The notes beneath the pieces are model-generated. The model was not told the DNA's origin and searched no databases. It saw nothing but the letters and a program-made list of their open reading frames with translations. From Epiperipatus broadwayi (taxonomy: Eukaryota; Onychophora; Udeonychophora; Euonychophora; Peripatidae): a stretch of 64,000 nucleotides of DNA. Positions within the stretch are counted from its first letter, which is position 1. The number at the start of each line of letters is the position of its first letter. A program made the translations under genes and the position numbers. This document shows positions 48,954-61,394 of the stretch, in pieces. The stretch spans positions 3,891,092-3,955,091 of the forward strand of contig JAQFVV010000020.1 in the NCBI GenBank assembly GCA_028023455.1, in the 5' to 3' direction.

Positions 48954-50423
48954 TGTGATGTTTAGTGATTCTTAATGTATAAACGTCCACCAAAACACCC
49001 AGATCCGTTTTGTAACATGAATTAAAATCCTATGTTTAAATGTACGTTCAGTACTGTAACTGCCACACTATCAAGTTTGTTAACTGTTTGTAATGAAAAC
49101 AATGTTTTAAATGCGTGAATTTGAGTATATATATAAAACCACCTTGAATTTTGTTAAAATAAATATTTATATTTTTAAACTTAATTCAGTTGCTTGAATC
49201 TCCTTAATAATCTTAATATTTATGTATGTTTTAACTCATATCTTGGATTCACTCAATCTCTCATCACCATCATCAGCTGAGTTCTCATGCAAAACAATGT
49301 AGCACCAGGCTGGGATGGAATGAATTTATGTGGTATCATCGTAGATGTTGTCCGTAGTGTTATAGATTTGGGAAATGGGCAAATAGGTTAGAATTCATGA
49401 TTGCTCCTGACTTGTGTATCTCAGGCATGATTGGATTCAGGGTACTTTTTCTTAGATTCTAAATCTTGTTGGATACCATACATTTGCCACGGTACAATAT
49501 ATATATAATTAAAAAAAACAATTTCCCTTAAGTTCTGGATAAATCGTATTTTAAATCTTGAACAAAAATATAATGATTCCAGAGGGTTTTGATGTACATG
49601 GGCTTTTCTTTGTCAACATTGATGAAACTTCAGAATGAATTTAATCTGAATTTTCATCAATTTTGACAAAAGTAAACTTATACCATTTACACCTTCTTAG
49701 ACACTTTATCAATACTTAGGAAAATAAGAAGTAGAAAATTATATTACTTCCATAAAAAGTAAACTTACATCAAAAACTTCAAGTATAGGTGAATTAATTT
49801 TATTTTTATCCTTTGTTTTATATTTAGAGTATTATTTATTAAACCCGCAGGAAAACTTATTTTCTCTTCTTAATTACATATACATTAAGTGGTGCTAATT
49901 TTATGTTTTTATTTATTAAATATATATGTATGTGTATTTGTATATAAGGTTTAATAAGAATTTAACTATTACAAGAGTTGCCTCATAGATAGTATATGAT
50001 CTCACTTACAAAAGCTATAAATACTTTTATTGAGTAATTTAGAATAGATTATCAGATAATTCAAATACTACAAACACCCAAAATTGTTTGTTAAAAGTAT
50101 TAAATATATTGACACTAAGATTTTTATGGAAATAGAGGTAATTTGCCTTCCACTGGATAGAGATTTTTTCTGTGGTCATTGCAAAAATATGAATAATTGG
50201 AGGCAGGTGTTATTTCTCCCCAAACATTGGTACTTATATTTAGAAATTTAATATTTATATAAACGACCTAGAAAATCACAGGAATTATTCTATGTATATG
50301 TAATACTGCTTAAAGTATTGTGACGATTTAGTAGTGCAAGAATATAAAAATATATCGAATGTCTTTATTTCTTAAAATCTTATATATTTAAAATGTATAG
50401 CAAAATTGAATTATGTTATCATT
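48954..50423. other. Upstream of F-box gene, nothing firm
   Basis: 49257-49500 is slightly GC-richer without coding sense. A TATA-like AATATAAAAATATA sits at about 50340, 80 bases before the start codon. Confidence 0.4.
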
Positions 50424-53400
50424 ATGTCCAAAAGCCATGTTGCCAATCTGCCGTTCATAGTTTTAGAACATATATTTATTCATTTATCCGATAATGATCG
50501 TGTCATAGCCTCTCAGGTGTGTAAAATGTGGGCTACAGTGTTTAAATCGCCATCAATTTGGAAATCTATCATTTTAGACATAAATGCTTTTACTAAAAAT
50601 GTCCATAATTATAAAAAAGCTTTAGTTTTCGTGGAAACGTTTGGAGAACATTTAAAAAATCTTACAATTTCTTGCTTTCCGATATGGCGACCATTAGCTC
50701 CTTTTATGCGCGGTCAAGTTCAAGAATCGATGACATCATTTTTCTCTATATTGGGTGAAAAAACTCAGCTTGTCCGATTTGCAATTCAATTTTTACAATT
50801 TGATTCTTTAGGATGGAATGGTGAACAGAAAGATAACTTCATTAATTGTTTGGTATATTTTCTTAAAAGACAGAATAATATAAATTGTTTTGATATGGGA
50901 TATGCCTTTATGACTAAAGAAGACGGATTTAAACTATTAATTGCATTAGCTAATGGTAGCAAAAATAGACTTCAATATTTAAATGTAGAAGACTATTTTA
51001 TTTCACATCATATTTTTACTTTAAATCCTATATTTTCTAATATTATAAAAGAATTTACAGAACTGAGTTTTATCAGAATCAATTATAACAGCTTGACAGT
51101 TTCAATGTTAGAAATTATAGCAAATTCCTTTACTTCTAAACTTAAAGGTATGAAGTTAAAATATACTAATAGAGGAAGTGATGAAACTTTTATATCTAGA
51201 GAAACTTGGCGTTATTTAAAATCATGTTGTCCAAATATAAAAATATCTCTAAGTTTTAGAGATGTTCCAAATTTTGAAAAATTATCTTTTATTTTAATTC
51301 CGGAAATTTATATAGTCTGCCTCATAATTTGGGGATCTTTTATTGAACGAGTTGATAATCTTCAATTAAAAGATGTTTTAAACTTAATTGCCTTTTATAC
51401 AAATTCTTTAGGTAAGTTATTATTTTCCTATGTCAGATGTTAATATATTAAAATTATTTTTGAGTAATTATATATACATAATTTTTTTTCTTGATTACAT
51501 ATATTACTTGCATTATTACTTGTATACATTGCAGAGAAATATTTGTTGTTATGCACACAAGGGAATTATCAATTGTCCCAAGTTAGAGTAAGGGCAGTTT
51601 GATTAAGGATGCACAAACTATTTCGATTTAGATTATTTATTTTTATAGCGCAATTCTTAATTAGTAAACACACACATACATGAATTATAGATTCGAAATG
51701 ATAGTGTATCTGCCTACCATACTTATAATCTGAGATTCGAATCCAATATGTATGAAATTTTTTTCTAGTGGCTTGAAATTTTTTGCAGATAATTGGTCCA
51801 TATACAACCTCAATAGTCATCTAACATTGATAATAAATGGATATCTACTTATTCTTAGTTAGGATTAAATAACAATGCAAAACTTCTCAAACCCACCTAA
51901 CTTGAAATTGGAAAGACTAATGAGTACAGCCTTCACTTTCACTGTTCCTTTATGAGAAGGTCACGAAAAATTCTTCACAGTAGTCTATACATATATTAAT
52001 TAACATGTTGGTGTTAAAACATGCCTTTGTAATGTTTTGCACAAAAACAGTAAAAGAGTTCATTATTAATAGGCTAATCTCATACCACGTGATGAAGGAC
52101 TTTTTTTTCTATCCATGTTTTAGTCACAAACAGCTGAATACTTACTCATTAAGGAATAATTGAATGATTAGCCTGGATTGGCTGTAGACTGGCTAAATTA
52201 ATTTTTTTTGCTTGTTTGAAACTTAAAAAACTTTACAATCTTTATCCAGATTTGAATCTGTCACAGCAAAAATATATACTAAGGCAAATAGTGAATTACA
52301 CAAAGTACCCTACTTATAAAGGGGTAGATATGTTTTTACTAAATATACCAAACCCAGTTGTCTTAAATAAGCAATTGAAATTGTTTAAGTTTGACTGAAT
52401 GTATGACTTAACTTTAATTGTTTTGTTTTGAATTGTTTAATAACTTTAATTAAATTAATATTAACAAATTACATGGGTGTTTGAAAAGTTCAGTGAAGAT
52501 ATAACATTTAATTTCAACTGTAACATACTTGGATTATGGAAACTTCAAAGTATTTGGGCAATGGCAGTACCTATACCCTTTGTGGTGTTTATGAATACAA
52601 TTATTTATTTAAAACAAAGTATAGCCATGTTTTTATACAAAATATGATTATATATTAAAGGTAACTGTCATTAAAACATATTATAAATACAGCAAATATC
52701 ATAGGAACTAAAACAACATGCTATTATAAATATAAATATAAACAACTATTAATTAAAAGCTGGCAAAAAATTAATTGGACAGAATATACCTATAAATAAA
52801 AGATAATCAGATTTATTAAAATATACTTTTGCACAAATATATATTATAAACATGCCCACGGTTTATTAATTAAAAGTGCATTTACTAACTATTCCAGCTC
52901 ACTGACAACTATTAAATGCATCAACACCATTTCTAACATACATTAAATAATACAGGAAATTCATGTGGAAAAAAAAATATTTAAAAATCATGTATTTTTA
53001 CCTAAATTCTAATTTTGCTGTCAAAAACTTCTGAGAGCTAAAGGAAAAAAATATATTTTTACAGTTACAAATATTAAATACAGTTTGATAATACAAAATA
53101 TTTTTTTTTGCTTGCTTCCAACAACTGATCTCTAGTGACATTTTCTTGGTGTTCTTTTCATGGAATACACTAATAAATAGCTAATATAGATAGCAAGTTT
53201 AGAAATTATTCTATCTAGATTAATTTTCTGCATTGTTTACTTTTTTTTCTTAGATAGCAAAACTAATAATTTAATATTCAGATGCTTTTAATCTAACAAT
53301 TTTAAACTTGACATCAAAACTGTGATATATTGTATTTCAGTACGTATTTTTACGCATGCTTCTTTCTGTTCTGCATATATATATTGTTTTCAACACATTA

Positions 53401-54879
53401 TATATATGAATAGTTTATTATTATTTTTATACTACGTCTGCAATTAAGTATCAGTATCTATAACAGAAAAAAGGGGGCTTAAGTAATGCCATGCATGATT
53501 GGAACTTTCAACAATAGGTATATTGACTTATATCAGAATTTAAAGTCTATATTTAAGATATTATAATATAACAACCTTGAACTTATTTTACTCTTCAATA
53601 TTTATATATATATAATCATGAGAAAGTATAATGGGTAAATAATAAACAAAGATAAAGACATTTGATTGGTTTGGTGTTCTTGAGTTAACTGACATATTTA
53701 TTTCAACAGAAATGTATTATGAGGATCGTTTGCTTTTTTCTGACGACTTTATTCATTTTTAAGAAAGACAGTAATAAATTTACAAAAATTTACATTAGTT
53801 TAAAAAAATATTCAAATAAAAACGAGAAAAATAAAAATAAAGTTAAAAAATTAAAAACTTTCTTTTAAAAATAAAAAATATATAGAATGCCTTTATAAAT
53901 ATATTTGAAAGATAATTATCAGCCTTGATCATAAGCTAAATCTATTCTTTCTCATTATCTTCTTTATATCTTCTCTTTTATTTTTTATGTAAATAATTAT
54001 AATATTGAAATTATCTATCAATTAATTATTGTTTAATTATTACACATTACACACTATATATACATATATATCCTATATTTCTTTGCAAATTCAAAGCAAT
54101 TTTCTAACATTTTAAACTATTTTTTTAAAACATCATTTCTGTATAAACTTTTGTCTCATTTTAAAAATCTATAACTTCTAATATTTTCTCTTTGGTAACA
54201 TTTATACTTGTTATTACTTTTACAAATTACATCTTATTAGATATAATACCCAAAAATTTAATAATATTTTGACATGATCTTTTTAATAGAAAAGTTAACT
54301 ATTGAATGGATGCATAATGAAGACGTTGATGATAGACTTATTGAGTTGGTTTTACAATGTTCAAGATTAGAACAGTTATACTTAGAAATGAACATTCACA
54401 CAGATACTGTCTACACACTATTGCGGTTAAGGCAACAAAATGTAATAAGTAAGTTCCATCAAATTATTTTTAGATATTATTTAAATATGTTAGCATTGTT
54501 ATGATAAATTAAGATTTAACTGTAATGACATTATGGATAATAAAATATTGATATATTCTATTCCTACAAAAATTATATAATAAAAAACATAATGTATGTC
54601 TTGTTCACTACTATATTTAAACCCACAATAGTAAAAATAAAATTGATTCTAATGGAACGTCTTCCAATTGCTTATTTGATTAAGAGTCAAGAATATTTCT
54701 CTTATCTTTACTATGATGAATCCAGTGCATATGCGTTAAGGCAAGATTTAAATAGCACATATATTATTACAATAAAGCTAATTGGATTCAACAATATTGC
54801 TGTGTTTATATGTAATTGTAATAAACACAATCTTGTAAAAATACGATTAAATATTTATTCATGTTTGTACGGCATATAA
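50424..54879 (+). CDS. F-box protein, FBXO39-like, three exons proposed
   Basis: Substrate adaptor of SCF ubiquitin ligases by family. Exon 1 is 50424-51411, exon 2 54290-54448, exon 3 54632-54879. Donors TTAG/GTAAGT and ATAA/GTAAGT and acceptors TTTTTAATAG and CCCACAATAG keep phase 1 throughout, giving about 464 residues against roughly 440 for FBXO39. The F-box is at residues about 5-45 (LPFIVLEHIFIHLSDNDR, SQVCKMWA). Later blocks FLKRQNNINCFDMGYAFMT, NVEDYFISHHIF and IRINYNSL follow FBXO39 order; exon 2 gives KLTIEWMHNEDVDDRLIEL and CSRLEQLYLEM. ATG 50424 is the first in frame. In exon 3 the frame stops at TAA 54877. Just beyond, another frame reads AYKSDLPAEEET to a strong donor (ACT/GTAAGT, 54909), so exon 3 may carry a one-base frameshift and the gene may be dead or longer. 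Introns are 2878 and 183 bases. Confidence 0.7.
51675..51750 (+). repeat. tRNA-derived SINE fragment in intron 1
   Basis: TGATAGTGTATCTGCCTACC (A-box-like) is followed after about 15 bases by GAGATTCGAATCC, a good B box. Spacing fits a tRNA head. The arms do not fold as an intact tRNA, so a SINE head is more likely. Confidence 0.5.
51751..54289. other. Rest of intron 1, nothing recognised
   Basis: Part of the proposed first intron of the F-box gene. AT-rich; a 60-codon frame at 52216-52398 has no recognisable relative. Confidence 0.4.
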
Positions 54880-55026
54880 AAGCGATTTACCTGCTGAAGA
54901 AGAAACTGTAAGTAGTAACTAAAAACAAATCAAATTAATTTAGGCCTAGTACTTTCGAGGTTTCCCCTCATATACATGGCCAAAATAAGTTATATGCAAT
55001 ATATGTTTATATGCAATATATATATA

Positions 55027-56583
55027 TGATAAACAAAAATGCAAGTTAAAAAACTTGCTAACGCTTGTATTTATGTCCACAGATGGCGTCCTACCAAGAC
55101 TGCCAATCAAGCGTATGTTTTGTTTACATAAACGTCAGAGTAGTTAGTATTCACTATCTCTAACTATAATTCCACTTTCAGATCATGATTTCAAGCTATT
55201 TGCTATCGTCAGTGAAAGACAGGAATAAAGAAACTAGATCTGAATACAAACTCTGAGCGTTTATGAAACAATTTCTATTCAGCTTGCAAGCGTGAATTTT
55301 TTAGACACGTAATGTCTTCAAACTCAGCATAGCAAACCAGATAGCTACATGGGTCTGATCTCAGTTCAGCATCACCACATAGTAGAAGCCTCTGCAATCT
55401 ATATCATTGCAAGAAAGACCTCAAAGGTACATTTATGATAAACAAAAATGCAAGTTAAAAAACTTGCTAACGCTTGTATTTATGTCCACAGATGGCGTCC
55501 TACCAAGACTGCCAATCAAGCGTATGTTTTGTTTACATAAACGTCAGAGTAGTTAGTATTCACTATCTCTAACTATAATTCCACTTTCAGATCATGATTT
55601 CAAGCTATTTGCTATCGTCAGTGAAAGACAGGAATAAAGAAACTAGATCTGAATACAAACTCTGAGCGTTTATGAAACAATTTCTATTCAGCTTGCAAGC
55701 GTGAATTTTTTAGACACGTAATGTCTTCAAACTCAGCATAGCAAACCAGATAGCTACATGGGTCTGATCTCAGTTCAGCATCACCACATAGTAGAAGCCT
55801 CTGCAATCTATATCATTGCAAGAAAGACCTCAAAGGTACATTTATGATAAACAAAAATGCAAGTTAAAAAACTTGCTAACGCTTGTATTTATGTCCACAG
55901 ATGGCGTCCTACCAAGACTGCCAATCAAGCGTATGTTTTGTTTACATAAACGTCAGAGTAGTTAGTATTCACTATCTCTAACTATAATTCCACTTTCAGA
56001 TCATGATTTCAAGCTATTTGCTATCGTCAGATAGCAAATAGCTTGAAATAGCTTGAAATCATGATCTGAAAGTGGAATTATAGTTAGAGATAGTGAATAC
56101 TAACTACTCTGACGTTTATGTAAACAAAACATACGCTTGATTGGCAGTCTTGGTAGGACGCCATCTGTGGACATAAATACAAGCGTTAGCAAGTTTTTTA
56201 ACTTGCATTTTTGTTTATCATAAATGTACCTTTGAGGTCTTTCTTGCAATGATATAGATTGCAGAGGCTTCTACTATGTGGTGATGCTGAACTGAGATCA
56301 GACCCATGTAGCTATCTGGTTTGCTATGCTGAGTTTGAAGACATTACGTGTCTAAAAAATTCACGCTTGCAAGCTGAATAGAAATTGTTTCATAAACGCT
56401 CAGAGTTTGTATTCAGATCTAGTTTCTTTATTCCTGTCTTTCACTGACGATAGCAAATAGCTTGAAATCATGATCTGAAAGTGGAATTATAGTTAGAGAT
56501 AGTGAATACTAACTACTCTGACGTTTATGTAAACAAAACATACGCTTGATTGGCAGTCTTGGTAGGACGCCATCTGTGGACAT
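55027..56583. repeat. 409-bp tandem units ending in a 1.1-kb palindrome
   Basis: AAACAAAAATGCAAGTTAAA begins at 55031, 55440 and 55849, an exact 409-base period; two full units and a partial third appear identical. At about 56029 the sequence turns and repeats as reverse complement to 56583. 55481-56028 and 56029-56583 thus form a near-perfect palindrome with arms of about 550 bp and almost no loop; one arm has a 12-base local duplication (ATAGCTTGAAAT). It belongs to the family of the 22.0-22.25 kb foldback. No coding frame. Confidence 0.92.
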
Positions 56584-56699
56584 ATATATATATATATATT
56601 ATACTTTCACCTGACTGTTAGCTGTGTAAATCGCGTAATTGCTCTGCAATTATTGAAGGAAAGAACTCAGATGCATTTCTAGATTAACCTAACACTTCC

Positions 56700-58800
56700 A
56701 ACTATACCATGCTAGGTAGTCACATGTGTAGGTATGGTGATACTTTCAGGTGTACTGGAACAGCTTGTCTCAGGTTTAAGATCTAGAAGCTTCCAGTTCA
56801 GCATGAATTTGGCTTACTGCTTTAACAATGTAGGGTACAAAGTGTATACTGCCATTCATCTCTGATAGTTACATGTTGTTGTCTGACTTTACCCCCAAAT
56901 GGATTGCCTCATTATAACCAGATCTCCCTCCATATGAGAGTAATTTAATTTACTGAGCATCCTCACGTATTGGCCTGTTTTTACTATTAGATATATTTTA
57001 TCTATTCATATACCTATTAGGCTATAGTAATGAATGTTCAATCTCATCAAGATAAGATGTAATCTGGACAAGTTCATTACTTGAAAGTAAGTTGAGCTAC
57101 AATATTCACTCCCACGGGTTAAAATTAGCCCTGGAGAATGTAGTCATTGAGATACCTTGGTTAGACATCTTTGCTACTTCCTGGCTTCTTCAAGTCTGAT
57201 ACCATCAAGTTCAGTTATTTTATCAGTAAAAATGGGTTGTGTTTATAAGATGTCTTCATTTGTAGATCTAACATTTTCATTAGCAGGCCTAGTCTTTTGA
57301 ATCTTGTTGACTCTTTATTGCTGGCTGGTACCTTTTACTGCTGACTAGTGGCCCATATTTCAATTTCATCTAGACTTTATGTTTGAGATATTAATGTCCA
57401 TCTGCTGTTTTAGCAACTACTATTTGTAATACTTTTAATTTGATCATAATTGCTGGAAGTCATTTGGTGGTTTCACTACACATGAAACATAAAACTTGGG
57501 TACTTAACTGCACCAGTATTTCTGTTGTCAATTTTGTATTAGAAAGTCAAGCCTGAAAACTTACACGTTTTTAGAGCCCTGTTGAATAGTGCTTCAGCTG
57601 GCATTTTTCCAGTGACTGTGCTTAATGTAGAATGATATATACTAATAGCATTCTGGTAATATAGGTATTCCAGATATCTGTGTTGGCTTTCTTTTAATCT
57701 CTTGAATTAGTCTCTTGGTCTGATCATTGCTCTAAGACTGGAATGGTATTTGAACACTTATTCAATGCTATTGTTGGTACAAAATTGTTTGACTAGAATT
57801 AATGTAAAGGTTTTGCCATTGTCTGACATCGTAGCTTAAGGAAGACCATTGATATCCAATATTCTCCTAAGAGCCTCAATAGTTGCTGTGTACTGGAATG
57901 ATGATACTTCTACTATGTCCAGTCAGAATATAAACAACTATTGGTAATAGTTTGTGCCTCAGCATAGTCAATATAAATTCTGGTCCAGGGACCATCAGAT
58001 TTAGGCCACTGACCAATTTTATTCTTTGCTGGCATGTTTTGCTACATCTTACACAACCATCAGTGATGGATCCCCAACTCAATGACAGAATTCAAAGTAG
58101 GCCACCAAACATAGGATCTAGTCAACATTTCCCCCCAGATATTGCAGCTATTCCCAATTGAGAGCTCTAGCATTCAAGTCCAGTATGTTAGATATAGCTT
58201 ATTAGATTTTTTGTTAAAGTCCAGTAGGCTAGATATAGCTTATTAGATTTTTGTTTAGTCAATCCTATTGGATCCAGTTCAGTAACCTTTGAAATTCAGA
58301 GACACCAGTGGGTCCATTGTACCAAAGATTTGCTTTTAACTGGTGCATTTAATTTTAAATCTATCATATTAATTGATAATTGCAGCTTTTGCAGCAATAA
58401 AATTAACTGCATCAACATGGGGAATTTATTTTTCCTCAATGTATTTTAGTTTTAAATCATATTCTGATAAAAAATGAACCACTGTAGCATTTGAGGTGAG
58501 GCATGCTGAGAGACTCCTTTACCAGATGTGAAAATTTCCAATGATAGTCTATGACTTGTCAGTATTACTAGTTGTAAAAAATTTTCTGTCATCTGAGCAT
58601 TGTTTTTCTCAGTTTTTGAAGGCACTTTGATATAAATGCAAAAGAAGAATATATCCTAACATCATTCCTATGAGACAACACAGCACACATTCTCATTGGT
58701 GATACATCACAACTTAGTAATACACAGTCTTTCAGAGTCAAAAGTATGCTAATATAATTTTTAAGGCTTTGTTTGGTTTTAAACATTCATATTATGAAGA
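56700..58800 (-). pseudogene. Ty3/gypsy pol relic: RNase H and integrase
   Basis: Minus strand, 58786 downward: LLSCDVSPMRMCAVLSHRN is the RNase H opening (CDASPYGVGAVLSH in intact elements), followed by FAFISKCLQKLRKT. Near 58440-58480 VHFLSEYDLKLKYIEEK matches the end of RNase H. At 58080-57960 a zinc-finger tail (CVRCSKTCQQ) and WPKSDGPWTRIYIDYA-like residues in shifted frames begin the integrase, and MSDNGKTFT-like residues at about 57800 follow. Stops and shifts are frequent. It shares layout and several sequence blocks with the relic at 43.4-45.2 kb (both have CCTGGAGAATGT.GTCATTGAGA on the plus strand), so the two are one family. Confidence 0.75.
58176..58256 (+). repeat. 41-bp tandem duplication, two copies
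   Basis: AAGTCCAGTA at 58176 and 58217 each lead into TTAGATATAGCTTATTAGAT-like sequence (CTAGATAT in copy 2). Lies within the gypsy relic, where it further breaks the frame. Confidence 0.9.
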
Positions 58801-59149
58801 TACTACAAAACTGTTTGTATATAGGATAAACTGAGTTTTGGAAAATTCGCAATCAAATAATCTTTTGAGTGCAATGGTATTTTTAATTCATTTCAAATCT
58901 GTGAGTTGTTTAGTTCAGTTAATTATATTTTCTCTGAAAATTATACGTTCCTTATTAAAAATAATTTTGAAGAGGAAAAGATTAAGCTTTATTATGGATG
59001 ATTTTAATTGGTTAGTCAAGAGTATATAATACTACTGTTTTCAATAAATAATTTTATGAAATGACAATCGTTGCCGATGTTAATATTAGTAAATGCTTTA
59101 GCCTATAGTTAATCATTCTGAGGGGGAAATACTACAATCTGTATTGAAT

Positions 59150-59480
59150 GAACAATAATAACATTGTATACATTAGATATGTTGATGATGTTTTTATTTA
59201 TATTTGAATATTGATAATAAATTGAATGAGGATCCCAACTTAAACTGATCTATTGAACATGAAATTAATAACATTAAATATCTACATTTGTTAATAAAAT
59301 GTCTTAACAACATAATGAATTATACGATGGAAATTAAGCCTATTAATGTTAGAAGATGCGTCAGTTCTATTTTTTTTATATTTCCAGGATACGATTGTGC
59401 AGCTTTCAAGGTTCTATGTACAGGAACCTTAATTTTGTAAATTTAAATTGGATAAAGATAATATTTATAACTATACATCA
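59150..59480 (+). pseudogene. Penelope-like reverse transcriptase relic
   Basis: Plus-strand pieces read YIRYVDDVF, the catalytic YVDD box, then LNEDPNLN, a stop, SIEHEINNIKYLHLLI (the SxEHExNNxxxFLDLxI block typical of Penelope-like elements) and MEIKPIN, which corresponds to the RKPT region. A further shifted piece, GYDCAAFKVL near 59390-59425, recalls the HK.AAFNSL region. Penelope RTs belong to telomerase-related elements. No GIY-YIG nuclease was found downstream. Confidence 0.65.
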
Positions 59481-60302
59481 GGGTGTTTATTCAGGATTTC
59501 ATCATGAAGTTCCTATAACATATTGATAGTCCAAGATATAACCAAAATCTTAACCTGCCATTACTGAGACATACATCTGTCATTTGCTCAAGACTACTGA
59601 TATAAAGATAAATGGTGCCCTGGAAAGAAGATAAAGCCACTAATGAAACTGGTAACCAATGCTAGAACACTGTTTATGAACTCTACCCACTGACAAAAAA
59701 GCAGGCGTGATCACTTCAAGAAAATCTAACCAAAACCTAGGTCAATATAAGCAAAGTTCAAAGTCTAGACTTAAACTTAAATGTGAGGGGTAAGATTTAT
59801 ATTTTCTTTATAAACTTTGCTAAAGCTAAAAAGCATAATCACTTACTTCCTAATTTAAATTGAAATTAATTATGCTAAAATGACTTTGTAGTTAATACAA
59901 TTTTATTTTACTTTTTAGATGTTATAATTTAATTGTTATTTATGTAAATAAATGTGTTATTTAATTGTTAATTTGTCTTTCTCACCATATGAAATTTAGT
60001 TAAGATAAATTCTGTTTTGTTTTAAAACATTCAATAACTGATGGTCAAAATCAGAGAAGTTTTCTTGTTTATTTGACTAGCTGTGAAATCAAGTGCTAGA
60101 AGCATCTAAACCTTCCCTTATGTATATTCCAGTTAATTCTCTGGATAGTCACCAGGTTTTATACCCAATATAAGTATAATGTATTCATAGGAGAGGTATT
60201 TTTCTTGTATCAGTCATAGAGTGGACGCAGCAGTCTTGAAAGATGGCTGTGATCTGTATATACATAAATAAACTTGGTCTGACTGTTAGTATAGTTAATA
60301 TG
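59481..60302. other. No gene seen
   Basis: AT-rich without coding frames. 59570-59790 is slightly GC-richer and may be a decayed repeat. Confidence 0.4.
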
Positions 60303-60697
60303 TAATTAAATAGAAAGGACTTCACCTTTTCACATATACTCTGTAATAATTTATATAAATGCTTAATAAATAAATTTGAGCATTACATACTTTCTATTAA
60401 TTCTCAAAAAACTGACTTGTAGTGAATTGAAAGTTTTTACATATGTTAATATATGAAAGAAAGTAATGGGTGTAAAAGTGAGCAGAGTAATATCTTCACT
60501 CTCTCAAACCAAGACGTTTCAGATTGGCCTATATAAATCAGAATTTAAATTAAATATAAGATCGACACTTTTATATTTATAAAGTCTCTATCTTGTGTTT
60601 GGGTTTGAGAATTTCCCTGTCCTCAACACAGCATCATTGAGTTACATAAATTATTATAGCGCATATGTGAAAAGGTGAAATCCTTTGTATTTAATTT
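60303..60697. repeat. Short element with about 55-bp inverted ends
   Basis: AAAGGACTTCACCTTTTCAC on the left pairs with GTGAAAAGGTGAAATCCTTT on the right. About 395 bp in total with no coding frame, consistent with a MITE-like element. Confidence 0.75.
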
Positions 60698-61130
60698 AAT
60701 ACGTTCTATGCACTCGATAAATAAATTTGAATATTATATAGTTTATATATAAAATATTGACTATATTTTCTCTTCTGTTTGTATAATGGTTCGGATATAA
60801 ATTTATTTAATTAAAGAAGAAAAAAAACATGAAGTTTCATTACAGTATAAAATATATTTAGAGGCTAAAGCAATTGTCACAATAAATTTAAGTAAAGAAA
60901 TACTATTATATTTAAATAATAAACATTTACAATCAGAATGTGTTTCTAGAAATAAAGTGATTTGGAAATCGAAACATTTACATATAAGTTTTATTAATTA
61001 TCTTGACAAAATGGCATTGATCTGTTTGGTTTAGCATAATGATAAGAGTATATGTATAGCCTATAAATAGTCAAAATAAGAGTCATAAATCACATGACCC
61101 TATTCTCTTAAGCTTGTAAGTTATAAACGA
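60698..61130. other. No gene; degenerate direct repeat
   Basis: 60880-61005 resembles 61460-61595 on the other side of the next foldback (TTTATTAATTATCTTG and ATTAATTATCTTGG ends; CATTCAGAAT versus CAATCAGAAT). Possibly decayed coding sequence, not identified. Confidence 0.4.
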
Positions 61131-61394
61131 TGACGATTGCCAATTCCTCAACAAGCTTTGTGGTAAATGCTTAACTAGAGAAAGCATTTAAAGTATATCT
61201 GTCAGGACCCCCCCACCCACCTCTGACCATGGTTTCATGCTCTGGCACTCTTCAGAGAGGTGCTATTGTCTGAACATACCTAACATCTCTCTTAGGAGTG
61301 CCAGAGCATGAAACCATGGTCTGAGGTTTGGGGGAGTCCTGACAGAGATATTTTAAATACTTTCATAAAGCTTGTTGAGGAATTGGCAATCCTC
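61131..61394. repeat. Foldback repeat, arms about 110 bp
   Basis: GATTGCCAATTCCTCAACAA pairs with TTGTTGAGGAATTGGCAATC, and CCATGGTTTCATGCTCTGGC pairs with GCCAGAGCATGAAACCATGG. GC-richer than flanks, with a C run (61207-61213) in the left arm opposite GGGGG on the right. Confidence 0.9.

Noticed and set aside
51675-51750. Functional tRNA gene in the F-box intron
   Set aside because: A and B boxes fit, but no seven-base acceptor stem could be drawn.
55027-56583. CRISPR-like or satellite array
   Set aside because: Units are 409 bp, identical throughout, without spacers, and turn into an inverted copy.
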